Part shown: one piece after another, positions 1-8,135 of the stretch
How positions within the stretch are numbered: position 1 is the first letter of the stretch
Layout: each line of letters opens with the position of its first letter
NCBI GenBank assembly: GCA_022711465.1
Contig: JAKLEZ010000017.1
Span: 84,671-148,670 of the forward strand
From: Planctomycetota bacterium
GTDB taxonomy: Bacteria > Planctomycetota > Phycisphaerae > UBA1845 > PWPN01
DNA: 64,000 bases
Direction of reading: 5' to 3'
Translations under genes and position numbers: made by a program
The notes under the pieces: generated by a model
Told to the model about the DNA's origin: nothing
What the model saw: the letters and a program-made list of their open reading frames with translations, nothing else
Databases searched by the model: none

Positions 1-662
1 TTCCTCAGCTGTCCCTGCGTGTCGGCAAAGGGTGTGTAAACGTCGATGAACGGGCACTTGAAGTCGGCCGCGGTCATCTCCAACCGCTTGTTGAAGTCCG
101 CGACGTATGTCGTTAGTGGGGAAAACCGGTCACGAGTGGGGAACAGACCGACGATGACCAGAGGCACATCAGGCAGCCGCGTGCGGATCTCCTTGACGAC
201 CTTTCGATAGCACCTGTCGATTTCGTTCATCGAAGGCTTGCCGTTCCGCCACAGTTCGCCCAGATCGTTGACGCCGTTCTCGAGGATGATGAAGCCGGGG
301 TTGCAGTCGAAGATGGAGCTGTCCAGACGATGCAGCACGCCGCGATCTTCGATGCCGATCCGGTCGGATGCGATGCCGCGGTTGACGACTCGTCGGCCGG
401 GAAGCAGCTTGGACGCGTCGAATCCCTCGACGTGTGACGAGCCGACCATGACGATGTTCTTGGCGGCCGCGTTCTCCTGCCTGAACCGGGCCACCCGGTC
501 GTAGTAGTGTCTGACCCATTTGTCGGCCGTCGGCGGTGGCTGGGCAGCCGGCGGGCCCGACTTCTTGTCATCGCTGGTCGCGGCCATGCCGGCCACGAGC
601 ACCGCGCCGATCACCATTCCCACGGCGATCGTCCATTGCCACGTCGTGTTTGTCTGATCCAC
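1..662 (-). CDS. SGNH/GDSL-family hydrolase, membrane-anchored (cut by window edge)
   Basis: Reading the minus strand from a GTG at 662 gives an open frame to the window edge (about 220 residues, C-terminus missing). An AGGAG lies 9 nt upstream and an in-frame stop lies two codons upstream, which fixes the start. Residues about 10-28 are a hydrophobic helix (signal anchor), followed by a Pro-rich linker. SGNH blocks are visible: GSSHVEG (block I, nucleophile probably Ser76), NRGIASD (block II Gly) and GVND (block III, Asn132). The Ser-Asp-His hydrolases of this superfamily cleave esters, often acetyl groups on glycans or phospholipid acyl chains. Block V with the catalytic His lies outside the window. 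The substrate is unknown; an extracytoplasmic location is inferred from the anchor. Confidence 0.82.
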   Translation of the reverse strand, partial: MDQTNTTWQWTIAVGMVIGAVLVAGMAATSDDKKSGPPAAQPPPTADKWVRHYYDRVARFRQENAAAKNIVMVGSSHVEGFDASKLLPGRRVVNRGIASDRIGIEDRGVLHRLDSSIFDCNPGFIILENGVNDLGELWRNGKPSMNEIDRCYRKVVKEIRTRLPDVPLVIVGLFPTRDRFSPLTTYVADFNKRLEMTAADFKCPFIDVYTPFADTQGQLR

Positions 663-737
663 GGATCAGGTCTCCTGAACAGACCGTCCTCTTCTTGCCG
701 ACTAACGGTCATGGGCGGCTGACACCCGGGTTGCGTC

Positions 738-1421
738 TCAGGGCCCGTTTTTCACTCCCACTGCCGTATAGTAGTACCCGCCGAGCCGCTGGGCGACCTG
801 CAAGTTGGGAGACAACTCCGCCAGCCTGGCCACGTAAGGGCGACACGGCTCCACGTGGTTCAGCCGCATCCAATTTCGCAGTGCCCGCCCCGCCGGCCCC
901 CATCCCTCGAAGGTGCCAAAGTCCAGGACGACCAATCTTCCCCCCGGCCGCAAGTGCTCCCACGCCCGATCGATCGCTCCCTGCCAGTTGCAGATCATGG
1001 TCAGACTATACGCAAAGAGGATCGCGTCAAAGGCCCGCTTGAGGCGAATCCGGCTGGCGTCGCCGGCTACCAGTGCGACATTGCGCCATCGGTGTGAAGT
1101 CACTCGTCGCTCTGCACGCCGAAGCATGTCCACTGAGAGATCGAGACCGATGATGCGTCCGCCCCGCCGGGGATCGAGCCGCTGCTGAAGGCGGCCGAAG
1201 TTCAGCCCTGTCCCGCAACCCACATCCAACACCCAACCGTCCGATGGAAGTCCCAGCAGCTCGACGGCCCGCGAACGACCGTGGAGGAACAACCACCGCG
1301 TCCAGTCGTACAGTGGAGCCTGGCGGCGATAGAAGCGTTGAACAGCGGACTCGGTCAACGGACATCCTTTGATGATGCGTTGCTTCCACCGCGCGTGGTC
1401 GCCTTCGCCTCTCTCTGGCAT
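738..1421 (-). CDS. Class I SAM-dependent methyltransferase (UbiE-like)
   Basis: The 227-residue protein has the Rossmann SAM-binding loop VLDVGCGTGLNFG at about residues 64-76 and the acidic end of strand 2 (IIGLDLS). Later come GDASRIRL and LRPGGRLVVLDFG, typical of UbiE/COQ5-type methyltransferases, which methylate small molecules such as quinones or lipids. The substrate cannot be read from the sequence. Two starts are possible: the ATG at 1421 with GGAGG 10 nt upstream, or a TTG at 1358 with AAAGGA 6 nt upstream, which would remove 21 basic residues and begin just before the family core. It sits 17 nt downstream of a tRNA-Arg gene on the same strand and may be co-transcribed with it. Confidence 0.85.
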   Translation of the reverse strand: MPERGEGDHARWKQRIIKGCPLTESAVQRFYRRQAPLYDWTRWLFLHGRSRAVELLGLPSDGWVLDVGCGTGLNFGRLQQRLDPRRGGRIIGLDLSVDMLRRAERRVTSHRWRNVALVAGDASRIRLKRAFDAILFAYSLTMICNWQGAIDRAWEHLRPGGRLVVLDFGTFEGWGPAGRALRNWMRLNHVEPCRPYVARLAELSPNLQVAQRLGGYYYTAVGVKNGP

Positions 1422-1438
1422 CCCCGGTTTGCCTCCAC

Positions 1439-1512
1439 CACGCCCGGCAGGACTCGAACCTGCGACCGACGGATTAGAAATCCGTTGCTCTATCCGACTG
1501 AGCTACGGGCGT
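1439..1512 (-). tRNA. tRNA-Arg(TCT)
   Basis: A 74-nt cloverleaf folds on the minus strand: a 7-bp acceptor stem (ACGCCCG with CGGGCGT), a 4-bp D stem (GCTC/GAGC), a 5-bp anticodon stem (ACGGA/TCCGT) enclosing TTTCTAA with anticodon TCT, and a 5-bp T stem (GCAGG/CCTGC) with loop TTCGAGT. The discriminator base is G and CCA is not encoded. The anticodon reads AGA/AGG arginine codons, which are rare in this high-GC genome. Confidence 0.96.
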
Positions 1513-2249
1513 AACGCCTCTCCAGTTGGGCAGTTGCGACGCGCACCGGACACGGGCTGGACACGCTGCGTACACCCGGGCGTACACCCTGCTGGACGTA
1601 CGTTGCCGGATCTCGCGGGGGATCCACGAACGACGGGCGCGGCGCGAGCATTTTAACCCCCTCAACCGGGTCGGGCAACGCTGCTGGTGGCCAAGTCCAC
1701 ACCGAGGACGCGGGCGTCGGTGAGCAGTCAGGGAGTACAAGTCAGCAGCCGGCGCTCAGCAGCCAGCGCCGAGCAGTCAGCGCTCAGCGGTCAGCGATCG
1801 GCAGGAGGTGAGTGGGCCTCTGGCCGGGCGAAAAGCCGATTGCGCCAAACGAACCCAAGCTGCTCCCTGTAGTCCGTAAACCACTTGTTCGTCGAGTCTT
1901 ACGCAACCACGCGAATCCGTTCGCATCCTCCATCCTCAGCTGGCCGGGGGTAACCCTGGGGACCCAGCTTGATTGACTGTCACGGCTTCAGGCCTCCCGT
2001 TTTACCCTGTGGGCTCCGGCAGGAAGAGACTTGGACAGGAGAACAACGCAACGTACGTTCCGATGTGGAGCGAGCAAGGAGCGGCTTACGAACGATGGAC
2101 GACGGCCGATCTCCGACGGACGGGTGCCGCGGCTGTCTCAGGCCACATAGTGCTACGGTCCGAGAAGCCGGCGATTGTGCTGTGACCGTCGCCCGGTGCC
2201 GCGATCGTCCATTGCCGGGTTGTGCTATGCAGCGTGTATGCGGATGAAC
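1513..2249. other. Gene-free stretch
   Basis: No open frame here has a convincing start, family motif or codon pattern. The stretch holds the short-unit repeat at 1721-1802 and, at its right end, leads into an AT-richer segment with the promoter of the small RNA candidate. A small frame at 1969-2247 on the plus strand has no recognisable features. Confidence 0.5.
1721..1802. repeat. Short degenerate repeat (CAGC/TCAGC units)
   Basis: About 80 bp made of imperfect copies of a 7-10 bp unit, roughly GTCAGC and GCTCAGC (for example CAGTCAGCGCTCAGCGGTCAGC at the right-hand end). Units are directly repeated without spacers, so this is a slipped-strand type microsatellite and not a CRISPR array. 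It lies between two tRNA genes in noncoding DNA. Confidence 0.6.
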
Positions 2250-2277
2250 TTGGCCATAACGACATATTTCATAATAC
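2250..2277 (+). promoter_or_regulatory. Probable sigma-70-type promoter of small RNA
   Basis: TTGGCC at 2250-2255 is followed after 16 nt by TAATAC at 2272-2277. A second -10-like hexamer, TATATT, lies at 2280-2285. The segment is clearly AT-richer than its surroundings. Transcription would begin near 2284-2292 and read into the structured RNA that ends at the terminator at 2404-2443. Confidence 0.5.
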
Positions 2278-2283
2278 TTTATA

Positions 2284-2443
2284 TTAGTGTGCCCGAAGGC
2301 AGAGGTCCTGCAACACCGGTTGGGATTATTCGCAAGCCGATTTGCCTTTCCTCGGTTTGAATCCTACAAATGATATGGAAGCTGTCGTGTCCCCTTTCAA
2401 CGGCCCCGTCCTTCCGGTCAAACGGAGGGACGGGGTTATTTTG
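2284..2443 (+). ncRNA. Candidate structured small RNA (about 150-160 nt)
   Basis: The segment between a promoter-like sequence and a strong terminator has no convincing reading frame but folds well. A small hairpin pairs 2299-2302 (GCAG) with 2308-2311 (CTGC). A nested arm pairs TTG+GGATT (2320-2327) with AATCC+CAA (2360-2369, 2-nt bulge), and inside it CAAGCCGA (2333-2340) pairs with TCGGTTTG (2352-2359, one G-U), leaving a pyrimidine-rich 11-nt loop. The third element is the terminator hairpin. I see no match to 6S, SRP or RNase P RNA landmarks, and no T-box sequence despite the tRNA-Thr gene 85 nt downstream. The function is unknown. Confidence 0.5.
2404..2443 (+). terminator. Intrinsic terminator of the small RNA
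   Basis: A 13-bp stem (2404-2416 with 2423-2435, one G-U pair) closes a 6-nt loop, GTCAAA, and is followed by TTATTTTG on the plus strand. The minus-strand exit is not T-rich, so it acts on plus-strand transcripts. Confidence 0.8.
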
Positions 2444-2527
2444 TGCCTTGTCAGGGGCAAGTGTTCCAAGTAATCTACGCGGTTCGCGGCTGGCGGGGGT
2501 CTTCGTGCCGGCCGGGCGCGGGTCCGC

Positions 2528-2599
2528 GCCGATGTAGCTCAACGGTAGAGCACGGCTTTCGTAAAGCCGGGGTTGAGGGTTCGAATCCCTCCATCGGCT
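2528..2599 (+). tRNA. tRNA-Thr(CGT)
   Basis: A 72-nt cloverleaf: acceptor GCCGATG with CATCGGC, D stem GCTC/GAGC, anticodon stem CGGCT/AGCCG around TTCGTAA (anticodon CGT), and T stem GAGGG/CCCTC around TTCGAAT. The discriminator is T and CCA is not encoded. It reads ACG threonine codons. Confidence 0.96.
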
Positions 2600-2955
2600 G
2601 TTTACCAGCCAGATTCCTCATCCGCATGTTCCGGGTCCGTTCCTGTCGTCAGCTGGGCGGCAACGGAGGCAGGGCGGGCTCGGTCAGGCCGGCCGATCGG
2701 TGGGACCACGTCTGTGAGAGGGGATGCGGCCGCAGTGTTGGCGGATGACGTCTCGGGCCCTTCACAGGCCTGGCCGAGTTCGGTATGGTTCATTCCCGGC
2801 AGCCGGTCACGGGACCGGTGGTCGCAGTGCATCTCGTCCTCAGGCTGGTGTCGGAGCCTGCAGACCGGTCCGCGTCAAGAGTTGCGGGCCACGAGGCGAG
2901 CCACAAGCGGCTGGGACGGCACGATTCTCGTCCACATGAAGCGAGGAGGACGCCC
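2600..2955. other. Leader region of the rhamnosidase gene
   Basis: No gene is seen here. The frame of the downstream rhamnosidase is open back to 2785, but the added residues are not signal-peptide-like and the well-placed ribosome binding site lies just before 2956. No clear promoter or operator could be picked out. Confidence 0.45.
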
Positions 2956-5802
2956 ATGCGATCGAAGGCGGTGTTGACCCGTTGTGGTGCTCTTCTGCTT
3001 GTCTCAGGAGCCACGGCCATGGCCGGTGTCAGAGTCACCCAGCTGCGTACCGAGTATCTGACCCACCCGCTCGGGATTGACGCGGTCCAACCGCGTCTGA
3101 GCTGGGTATTGGAGTCCGACGAACGAGGGGTGCGGCAGGCCGCCTACCAGATTCTGGTGGCCGGGGCCAAGGATGAGCTTAACGGTGACAAGGGGGGGCT
3201 GTGGGACAGTGGCAAGGTACTATCCAGCGACACTGCCCAGAACGTCTACGCCGGCAGGGCGCTGAGATCGGGGCAGCAGGTTTTCTGGAAGGTGCGGGTT
3301 TGGACGAATGACGACTCGCCTTCGCCGTGGAGCGAAGCGGGCTCATGGCGGATGGGCCTTCTGGAACCGGCCGCGTGGCAGGCGCGGTGGATTTCCGCGC
3401 CGGGGGTACTGCAAGGAGGCGATCCTCCGCCCGCTCTGCCGTCTCCCATGTTCCGCAAGGCTTTTTCGTTGAGCAAGCCGATCAAGCAGGCCGTGGTGAC
3501 GGTTTCGTCGCTGGGCCTGTATGAGCTGCGGCTCAACGGCCAGCGGGTTGGCGACGCCCTGCTGACGCCGGAATGGACCGACTTTAAGAAGCGGGTGCAG
3601 TATCAGACCTACGACGTGACCGTCCTGCTGGCAAGTGGCAGGAACGTTGTCGGGGCCATCCTGGGTGATGGCTGGTATGCCGGGCGGATCGGCATCTCGC
3701 ACGTTGACCCAGCCGGTCCGCTGCGCAACTTCTATGGCCGGAGGCTTCAGCTGGCTGCCCAGATGGTCATCGAGTACCAGGACGGCAGCAGCGAGACGGT
3801 TATCACCGACGGGACGTGGAGAGCGACGACGGATGGCCCGATCATCAAGGCCTGCATTCTGGACGGGGAGGTTTACGACGCCCGCCGGGAGATGCCCGGG
3901 TGGGACAAGGACGGCTATGACGACTCCGGGTGGAAGCCTGTTGAGGTGCAGGATCGGATTGACGCCCGGCTGGTTGCCCAGCCCAACGAGCCGGTTCGAG
4001 TGACTGAGGAGCTCGAGGCGGTGAAGATCACCGAGCCTCAGCCCGGCCGCTGGGTAGTCGATTTCGGTCAAGTCTTGGCCGGCTTTTGCCGTGCCGAGTT
4101 CAACGCCCCGGCCGGCACGCGGATCACGCTGCGTCACGCCGAGGTGCTGAACAAGGACGGCAGCATCTACCGCGACAACCTCCGCATGGCGGTTTATGAG
4201 GGTGACAAGAACCTCAAGTGGGGCAAGTATCTCGGCGCCCGGCAGGAGGACCAATACACCTCGCGCGGTGGTGTCGGCGTATTCGAGCCGCGTTTTACCT
4301 ACCATGGTTTCCGCTACGTAGAGATCACGGGCCTGCCGTCCAAGGAGGCTCTTGTCTCGATCAAAGCGCGCGTGTTTCACTCGGCTCCGCCGGTGACCGG
4401 CAGGTTCGACTGTTCCAGTCCCCTGCTGAACAAGCTGATGTGCAACATCACCTGGACGCTTCGGGACAACCTGCCGAGTATTCCGACCGACTGTCCGCAG
4501 CGTGATGAGCGGCTCGGCTGGATGGGCGACATGCTGGTTTTTGCCCAGCCGGCCTGCTACCTGATGGACATGGCCGGCTTCTTCACCAAGTGGTCGGCGG
4601 ACATTCGGGACGCCCAGGCGAAGGATGGGCGCTACCCGGATTTTGCCCCCCACCCGTTCGATCCCGACGCCCGGTTTTCCGGTGTTGCGGCCTGGGGAGA
4701 CTGCGGTGTGGTCGTGCCCTGGCGCATGTATGTGAATTACGGGGACAAGCGCATCCTGGCCGAGCATTTCGACTCTGCTCGCCGCTGGGTGGACTGGATC
4801 CACTCGAACAATCCCGACCTGCTGTGGAAGAACAAGCGGCACAACGACTACGGCGACTGGCTGAACGGCGACACCCTGGATCTGGCGAAGTTTGGTTTTC
4901 CGAAAGGTGGCAGCGAGGTGCCGAAGGAGGCGTTTGCGACTGCCTTCTTCCAGCAGTCGGCCGCGATTGTCGCGAAGATGGCCGCCGTCATCGGCAAGAC
5001 GGAGGAGGCCGCGAGATACGGCAAGCTGGCGGAGGACATTCGCGCGGCGTTCATCAAAGCCTACGTCAAAGAGGACGGCCGGATTGCGGGCAACACGCAG
5101 TCGTCGTATGCCCTGGCGCTCAGCCTCGGTCTCCTGCCGGAGGACAAGCGTGAAGCGGCCGTCGGTCACATGCTTGAGCGGATCAAGGCCTACAAGGACC
5201 ACATTTCCACCGGCTTCCACACCTCGATCATGCTCATGAACGAGCTGAGCCGGGCGGGGCGGAACGATGTCGCCTACATGTTGATCAACAATCGCACGAT
5301 TCCGTCGTGGGGTTACACCATCGAGCAAGGGGCCACCACGATCTGGGAGCGATGGGACGGCTACGTCGAGGGGCGCGGATTCCAGAACGCCGGCATGAAC
5401 TCCTTTTGCCACTATGCGATCGGCTCGGTGGGCGAGTGGATGTACCGCACCATTCTGGGCATCCATCCTGACGAGAGTCACCCCGGCTATCGCCACTTTG
5501 AGCTTCGCCCGGTGCCCGGCGGAGGCCTGACCTGGGCGAAAGGCAGCTACGATTCCATCTCCGGCAGGATTGCCAGCGACTGGAAGCTGGACGGCAGCAC
5601 GCTGACCCTGAAGGTGACGGTTCCGGCGAACACCACGGCCAGTCTCTACCTACCGGCGGCCGCGGAGAGCGGCGTCACGGAGAGCGGCGAGCCGGTGGGT
5701 CAAGCCAAGGGGATCAAGGCGGTCCGCATGGAAAAGGGTGTGCTTGTCTGCGAGCTGGGCTCGGGCACGTACACATTCGTTTCGACGGGAGTCGGGCAGT
5801 AG
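2956..5802 (+). CDS. Secreted GH78 alpha-L-rhamnosidase
   Basis: The 948-residue exported enzyme removes terminal alpha-L-rhamnose from plant or algal glycans by inverting hydrolysis. The start chosen is the ATG at 2956, preceded by GAGGAGGA with 5-nt spacing and followed by a signal peptide (about residues 1-24). Domains in order are an N-terminal beta-sandwich beginning VTQLRTEYL, the rhamnosidase N domain (about 165-340), a concanavalin-like domain, the (alpha/alpha)6 barrel and a C-terminal beta-sandwich. The family motif CPQRDERLGW carries the probable general acid Glu518, and TTIWERWDG carries the probable base Glu798. Length is normal for the family. It stands alone, convergent with the next gene. 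Confidence 0.95.
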   Translation: MRSKAVLTRCGALLLVSGATAMAGVRVTQLRTEYLTHPLGIDAVQPRLSWVLESDERGVRQAAYQILVAGAKDELNGDKGGLWDSGKVLSSDTAQNVYAGRALRSGQQVFWKVRVWTNDDSPSPWSEAGSWRMGLLEPAAWQARWISAPGVLQGGDPPPALPSPMFRKAFSLSKPIKQAVVTVSSLGLYELRLNGQRVGDALLTPEWTDFKKRVQYQTYDVTVLLASGRNVVGAILGDGWYAGRIGISHVDPAGPLRNFYGRRLQLAAQMVIEYQDGSSETVITDGTWRATTDGPIIKACILDGEVYDARREMPGWDKDGYDDSGWKPVEVQDRIDARLVAQPNEPVRVTEELEAVKITEPQPGRWVVDFGQVLAGFCRAEFNAPAGTRITLRHAEVLNKDGSIYRDNLRMAVYEGDKNLKWGKYLGARQEDQYTSRGGVGVFEPRFTYHGFRYVEITGLPSKEALVSIKARVFHSAPPVTGRFDCSSPLLNKLMCNITWTLRDNLPSIPTDCPQRDERLGWMGDMLVFAQPACYLMDMAGFFTKWSADIRDAQAKDGRYPDFAPHPFDPDARFSGVAAWGDCGVVVPWRMYVNYGDKRILAEHFDSARRWVDWIHSNNPDLLWKNKRHNDYGDWLNGDTLDLAKFGFPKGGSEVPKEAFATAFFQQSAAIVAKMAAVIGKTEEAARYGKLAEDIRAAFIKAYVKEDGRIAGNTQSSYALALSLGLLPEDKREAAVGHMLERIKAYKDHISTGFHTSIMLMNELSRAGRNDVAYMLINNRTIPSWGYTIEQGATTIWERWDGYVEGRGFQNAGMNSFCHYAIGSVGEWMYRTILGIHPDESHPGYRHFELRPVPGGGLTWAKGSYDSISGRIASDWKLDGSTLTLKVTVPANTTASLYLPAAAESGVTESGEPVGQAKGIKAVRMEKGVLVCELGSGTYTFVSTGVGQ

Positions 5803-5887
5803 CCTGCGTTGTGGCGGTGGTCTGCGGCCGGTTCCGCGAGGCAGGCCACGAGGAGGGTGGAGAACCGGTGTTCTGAGCGGTGCGGTC

Positions 5888-7888
5888 TCAGCCCGCGGAT
5901 CCACGTTTGGGCGATGATCGCTTGGGAGCCTTGGGCGGCAAGGTGACGCCCAGCGCGGCCGCGGCCGCGTTTTGCTGAGCGGTTTCCCACTGCAGGCGGG
6001 CCGCAGCGACCTGAGCCTCGGCCTGCTGGCAGGCGGTGCGAGCCAGTTCGGCCTGAGCGAAGGCATCGGCGAAATGGCGAGACGCGTCGAAGGCCTGATC
6101 CGTGGCCTGCTTCAGCTCGAGGGTTCTGGTGAGGGTCTGCTGCGATTGCTCATGGATGCGAGCGACGTTTTCGAACAGGTTACCGAGGCGATCGATCTGC
6201 GATACCAAGGTGTTCTTGACCTCGTCCAACTGGCAGCGGAAGTCGCTGGTGTCGAGTCCTTCGGGGTGCGGAGCGAGCGGTGCCGGTGTGACGTTGTTAC
6301 CGAGGGGTGAGGTCTGCGGTGTTGCCGGCCGGCCGGGCGAGACGGCCAGGTGAGGCTCGGCTTGGGCTGGGGACAGGCTCTGAGGCGTGTCGTCTTGGGA
6401 AGCGGGAGTCTGCCGTTGCGAGGTCGCGGCAGCCTGAGAGGCCGGGAGCTCTTCCGCCGGGACGGTGGCCTGGGGCACCTCAGGGGTGGGTGTGGGCCCG
6501 GTTGCACCTGCAAGAGAAGCGGCCGCCGCCATTGCGGACATACCGGCGTCGGTTGCAGGCGAAGACTCCTGCAGGAGTGCGGCAAAGGCCTGAGCTTGGA
6601 CAGGGTCCTCTTCGCCTGTGCCCATGGATTTGAGCAGATCGGCCAGTGGATCGCCCTGAGCAGGCGCGGGCTCCGCAGTCGGCGTGCCGGGTTCCGAAGT
6701 GGGATCTGTGCTTGACGCCCGGGTGGGTGTATTCTGGCTTGTAGCAGAGGCGATCGGGACGGAGGTCTCCTCGGCGGCTGGGGGGAGGTCCCGAGCAGGT
6801 TCCCCGCTCGTTTCCGAGCTCGCGTTCAGGGCCTCAGCCAGGGCAGCGTTGAGGGCCGCATCCACCGCCGCCTCCGAGGTTTCAGGGCCGGGACTTGGAT
6901 CGCCCGCCGGGGTATCGACGACAGGAGCGGCGACAGACCAGGTTGTCGGTTCGGGGGTGTCGGCCGAAGGCGTCATCATGTCGGCCATGGCCGTGGCAAG
7001 GTCTGCGTCGGCAGTAGCGGTCATGTCAGGCACACCGACGGCAGCTGCGACGGTGGAGGTCAATTCGCCCAGCTCTTCGGCGGTTGTGGACAGGGATTCG
7101 GACATGGCGGCGAGTTCATCCTGAACACTGCTGAATGCGTTGGCTGTGGTTTTCGCGGACTGCGCGAACGCCCCGTCGGGCAGACCCTCCGTTGGAGCAG
7201 CGGTCGGTTCTTCCTTGGATGTTTTTGATTCAGCCACGGTGGCGAGCAGGTCCTGTCCGGCCTCGATCTGGGCGAGGAGATCTTCGGCGGCCGCGAGGTT
7301 TGTCTCGGCTGCCTGGGCAGCGGTCTCAGCCGGGGATCCTGCGTCGGGTACGCTGATGGGCAACGGCTCGATGGAGACACCCTCCAGGGGCTCGGGCCCA
7401 ACCTCGGCTTGATCGGCAGGCAAGTCCGCGTGATCCACCCCACCGGCGGTTGCCTCGGCGAAGGCCTCGGCCAGTGCATCCGCGTTGGGTACGCCGGAGG
7501 CCGAGATTTCCGCGGCCACATCCTGATGAAACTGATCGCTCTCGTTCTTGATCTCGTCCATATCCAAAGCCTCAGTGAGAGTCGGGAAATCCGCGTCCAT
7601 CTGTCGAGTCGCCAGCAAGTTGGCCGGAGCCATGCCGTCGACCAGGATCGACCGCATGTCGGCGAGCTGGACCATTGCCGATCCTACGTCGCCGGTGCCC
7701 TCGGCGCGCAAGCGGCTCATGCGTGCATCGAGTGCCTGGAGGACGCACTCGTTGGCCCCGGTGGCGAATCGCAAGGTCAGCTCGAGTTCGGCGCGCAAGG
7801 TGAACAGTTCATCGGCATCGTGCACCGTTGCCGCATGAACCTGTCCTGAGCGGACGACTCCGTACGTTCGTGGAAACACTGGCATCAT
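5888..7888 (-). CDS. Ala/Pro/Thr-rich protein with C-terminal coiled coil, unknown function
   Basis: A 666-residue protein without a signal peptide or membrane segment. Residues about 1-110 are a folded-looking, helical acidic region. Residues about 115-530 are low complexity, rich in Ala, Pro, Thr, Glu and Ser, and probably disordered. About 540-645 is a long amphipathic helical or coiled-coil stretch containing QLDEVKNTLVSQIDRLGN and many Ala/Gln/Glu residues, and the last 15 residues are Lys/Ser/Pro-rich. The composition suggests a cytoplasmic scaffold or tether rather than an enzyme, but no family was recognised. The start at 7888 is preceded only by GGGA. It is convergent with the rhamnosidase gene and divergent from the aldo/keto reductase gene. 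Confidence 0.75.
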   Translation of the reverse strand: MMPVFPRTYGVVRSGQVHAATVHDADELFTLRAELELTLRFATGANECVLQALDARMSRLRAEGTGDVGSAMVQLADMRSILVDGMAPANLLATRQMDADFPTLTEALDMDEIKNESDQFHQDVAAEISASGVPNADALAEAFAEATAGGVDHADLPADQAEVGPEPLEGVSIEPLPISVPDAGSPAETAAQAAETNLAAAEDLLAQIEAGQDLLATVAESKTSKEEPTAAPTEGLPDGAFAQSAKTTANAFSSVQDELAAMSESLSTTAEELGELTSTVAAAVGVPDMTATADADLATAMADMMTPSADTPEPTTWSVAAPVVDTPAGDPSPGPETSEAAVDAALNAALAEALNASSETSGEPARDLPPAAEETSVPIASATSQNTPTRASSTDPTSEPGTPTAEPAPAQGDPLADLLKSMGTGEEDPVQAQAFAALLQESSPATDAGMSAMAAAASLAGATGPTPTPEVPQATVPAEELPASQAAATSQRQTPASQDDTPQSLSPAQAEPHLAVSPGRPATPQTSPLGNNVTPAPLAPHPEGLDTSDFRCQLDEVKNTLVSQIDRLGNLFENVARIHEQSQQTLTRTLELKQATDQAFDASRHFADAFAQAELARTACQQAEAQVAAARLQWETAQQNAAAAALGVTLPPKAPKRSSPKRGSAG

Positions 7889-8135
7889 CTACATTCCCAA
7901 TGAGTTATCGTCCGTCCGGTAAGCCGACCTGACTTAGCCCTCTGCTGAATCCAGGACGACGAGGGCCGGTATTATTGCCCTTTTTCTTATCGGGCGTAGG
8001 GATTCTCTCGAGCCGACCGGACCCTGTTCGCTTTCCTTTGAAGCTCCGATAGAATACGCCGCTGGATGGTCCTTGCCTATCGGGCCGGTGCCCGGCGGCA
8101 GGGGCTTGGGCATTGAGTTTCGGGAAGGTCCGCAC

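Noticed and set aside
1721..1802. CRISPR array
   Set aside because: Units are short, directly adjacent and degenerate with no spacers, and there are no cas genes in the window.
2284..2443. T-box riboswitch or 6S RNA
   Set aside because: No T-box sequence or specifier layout is seen even though a tRNA-Thr gene follows. The long central-bubble hairpin of 6S RNA is also absent.
3343..5496. 717-residue minus-strand open frame
   Set aside because: It lies entirely antisense to the GH78 rhamnosidase, whose family motifs are on the plus strand. Long antisense frames are expected at this GC content.
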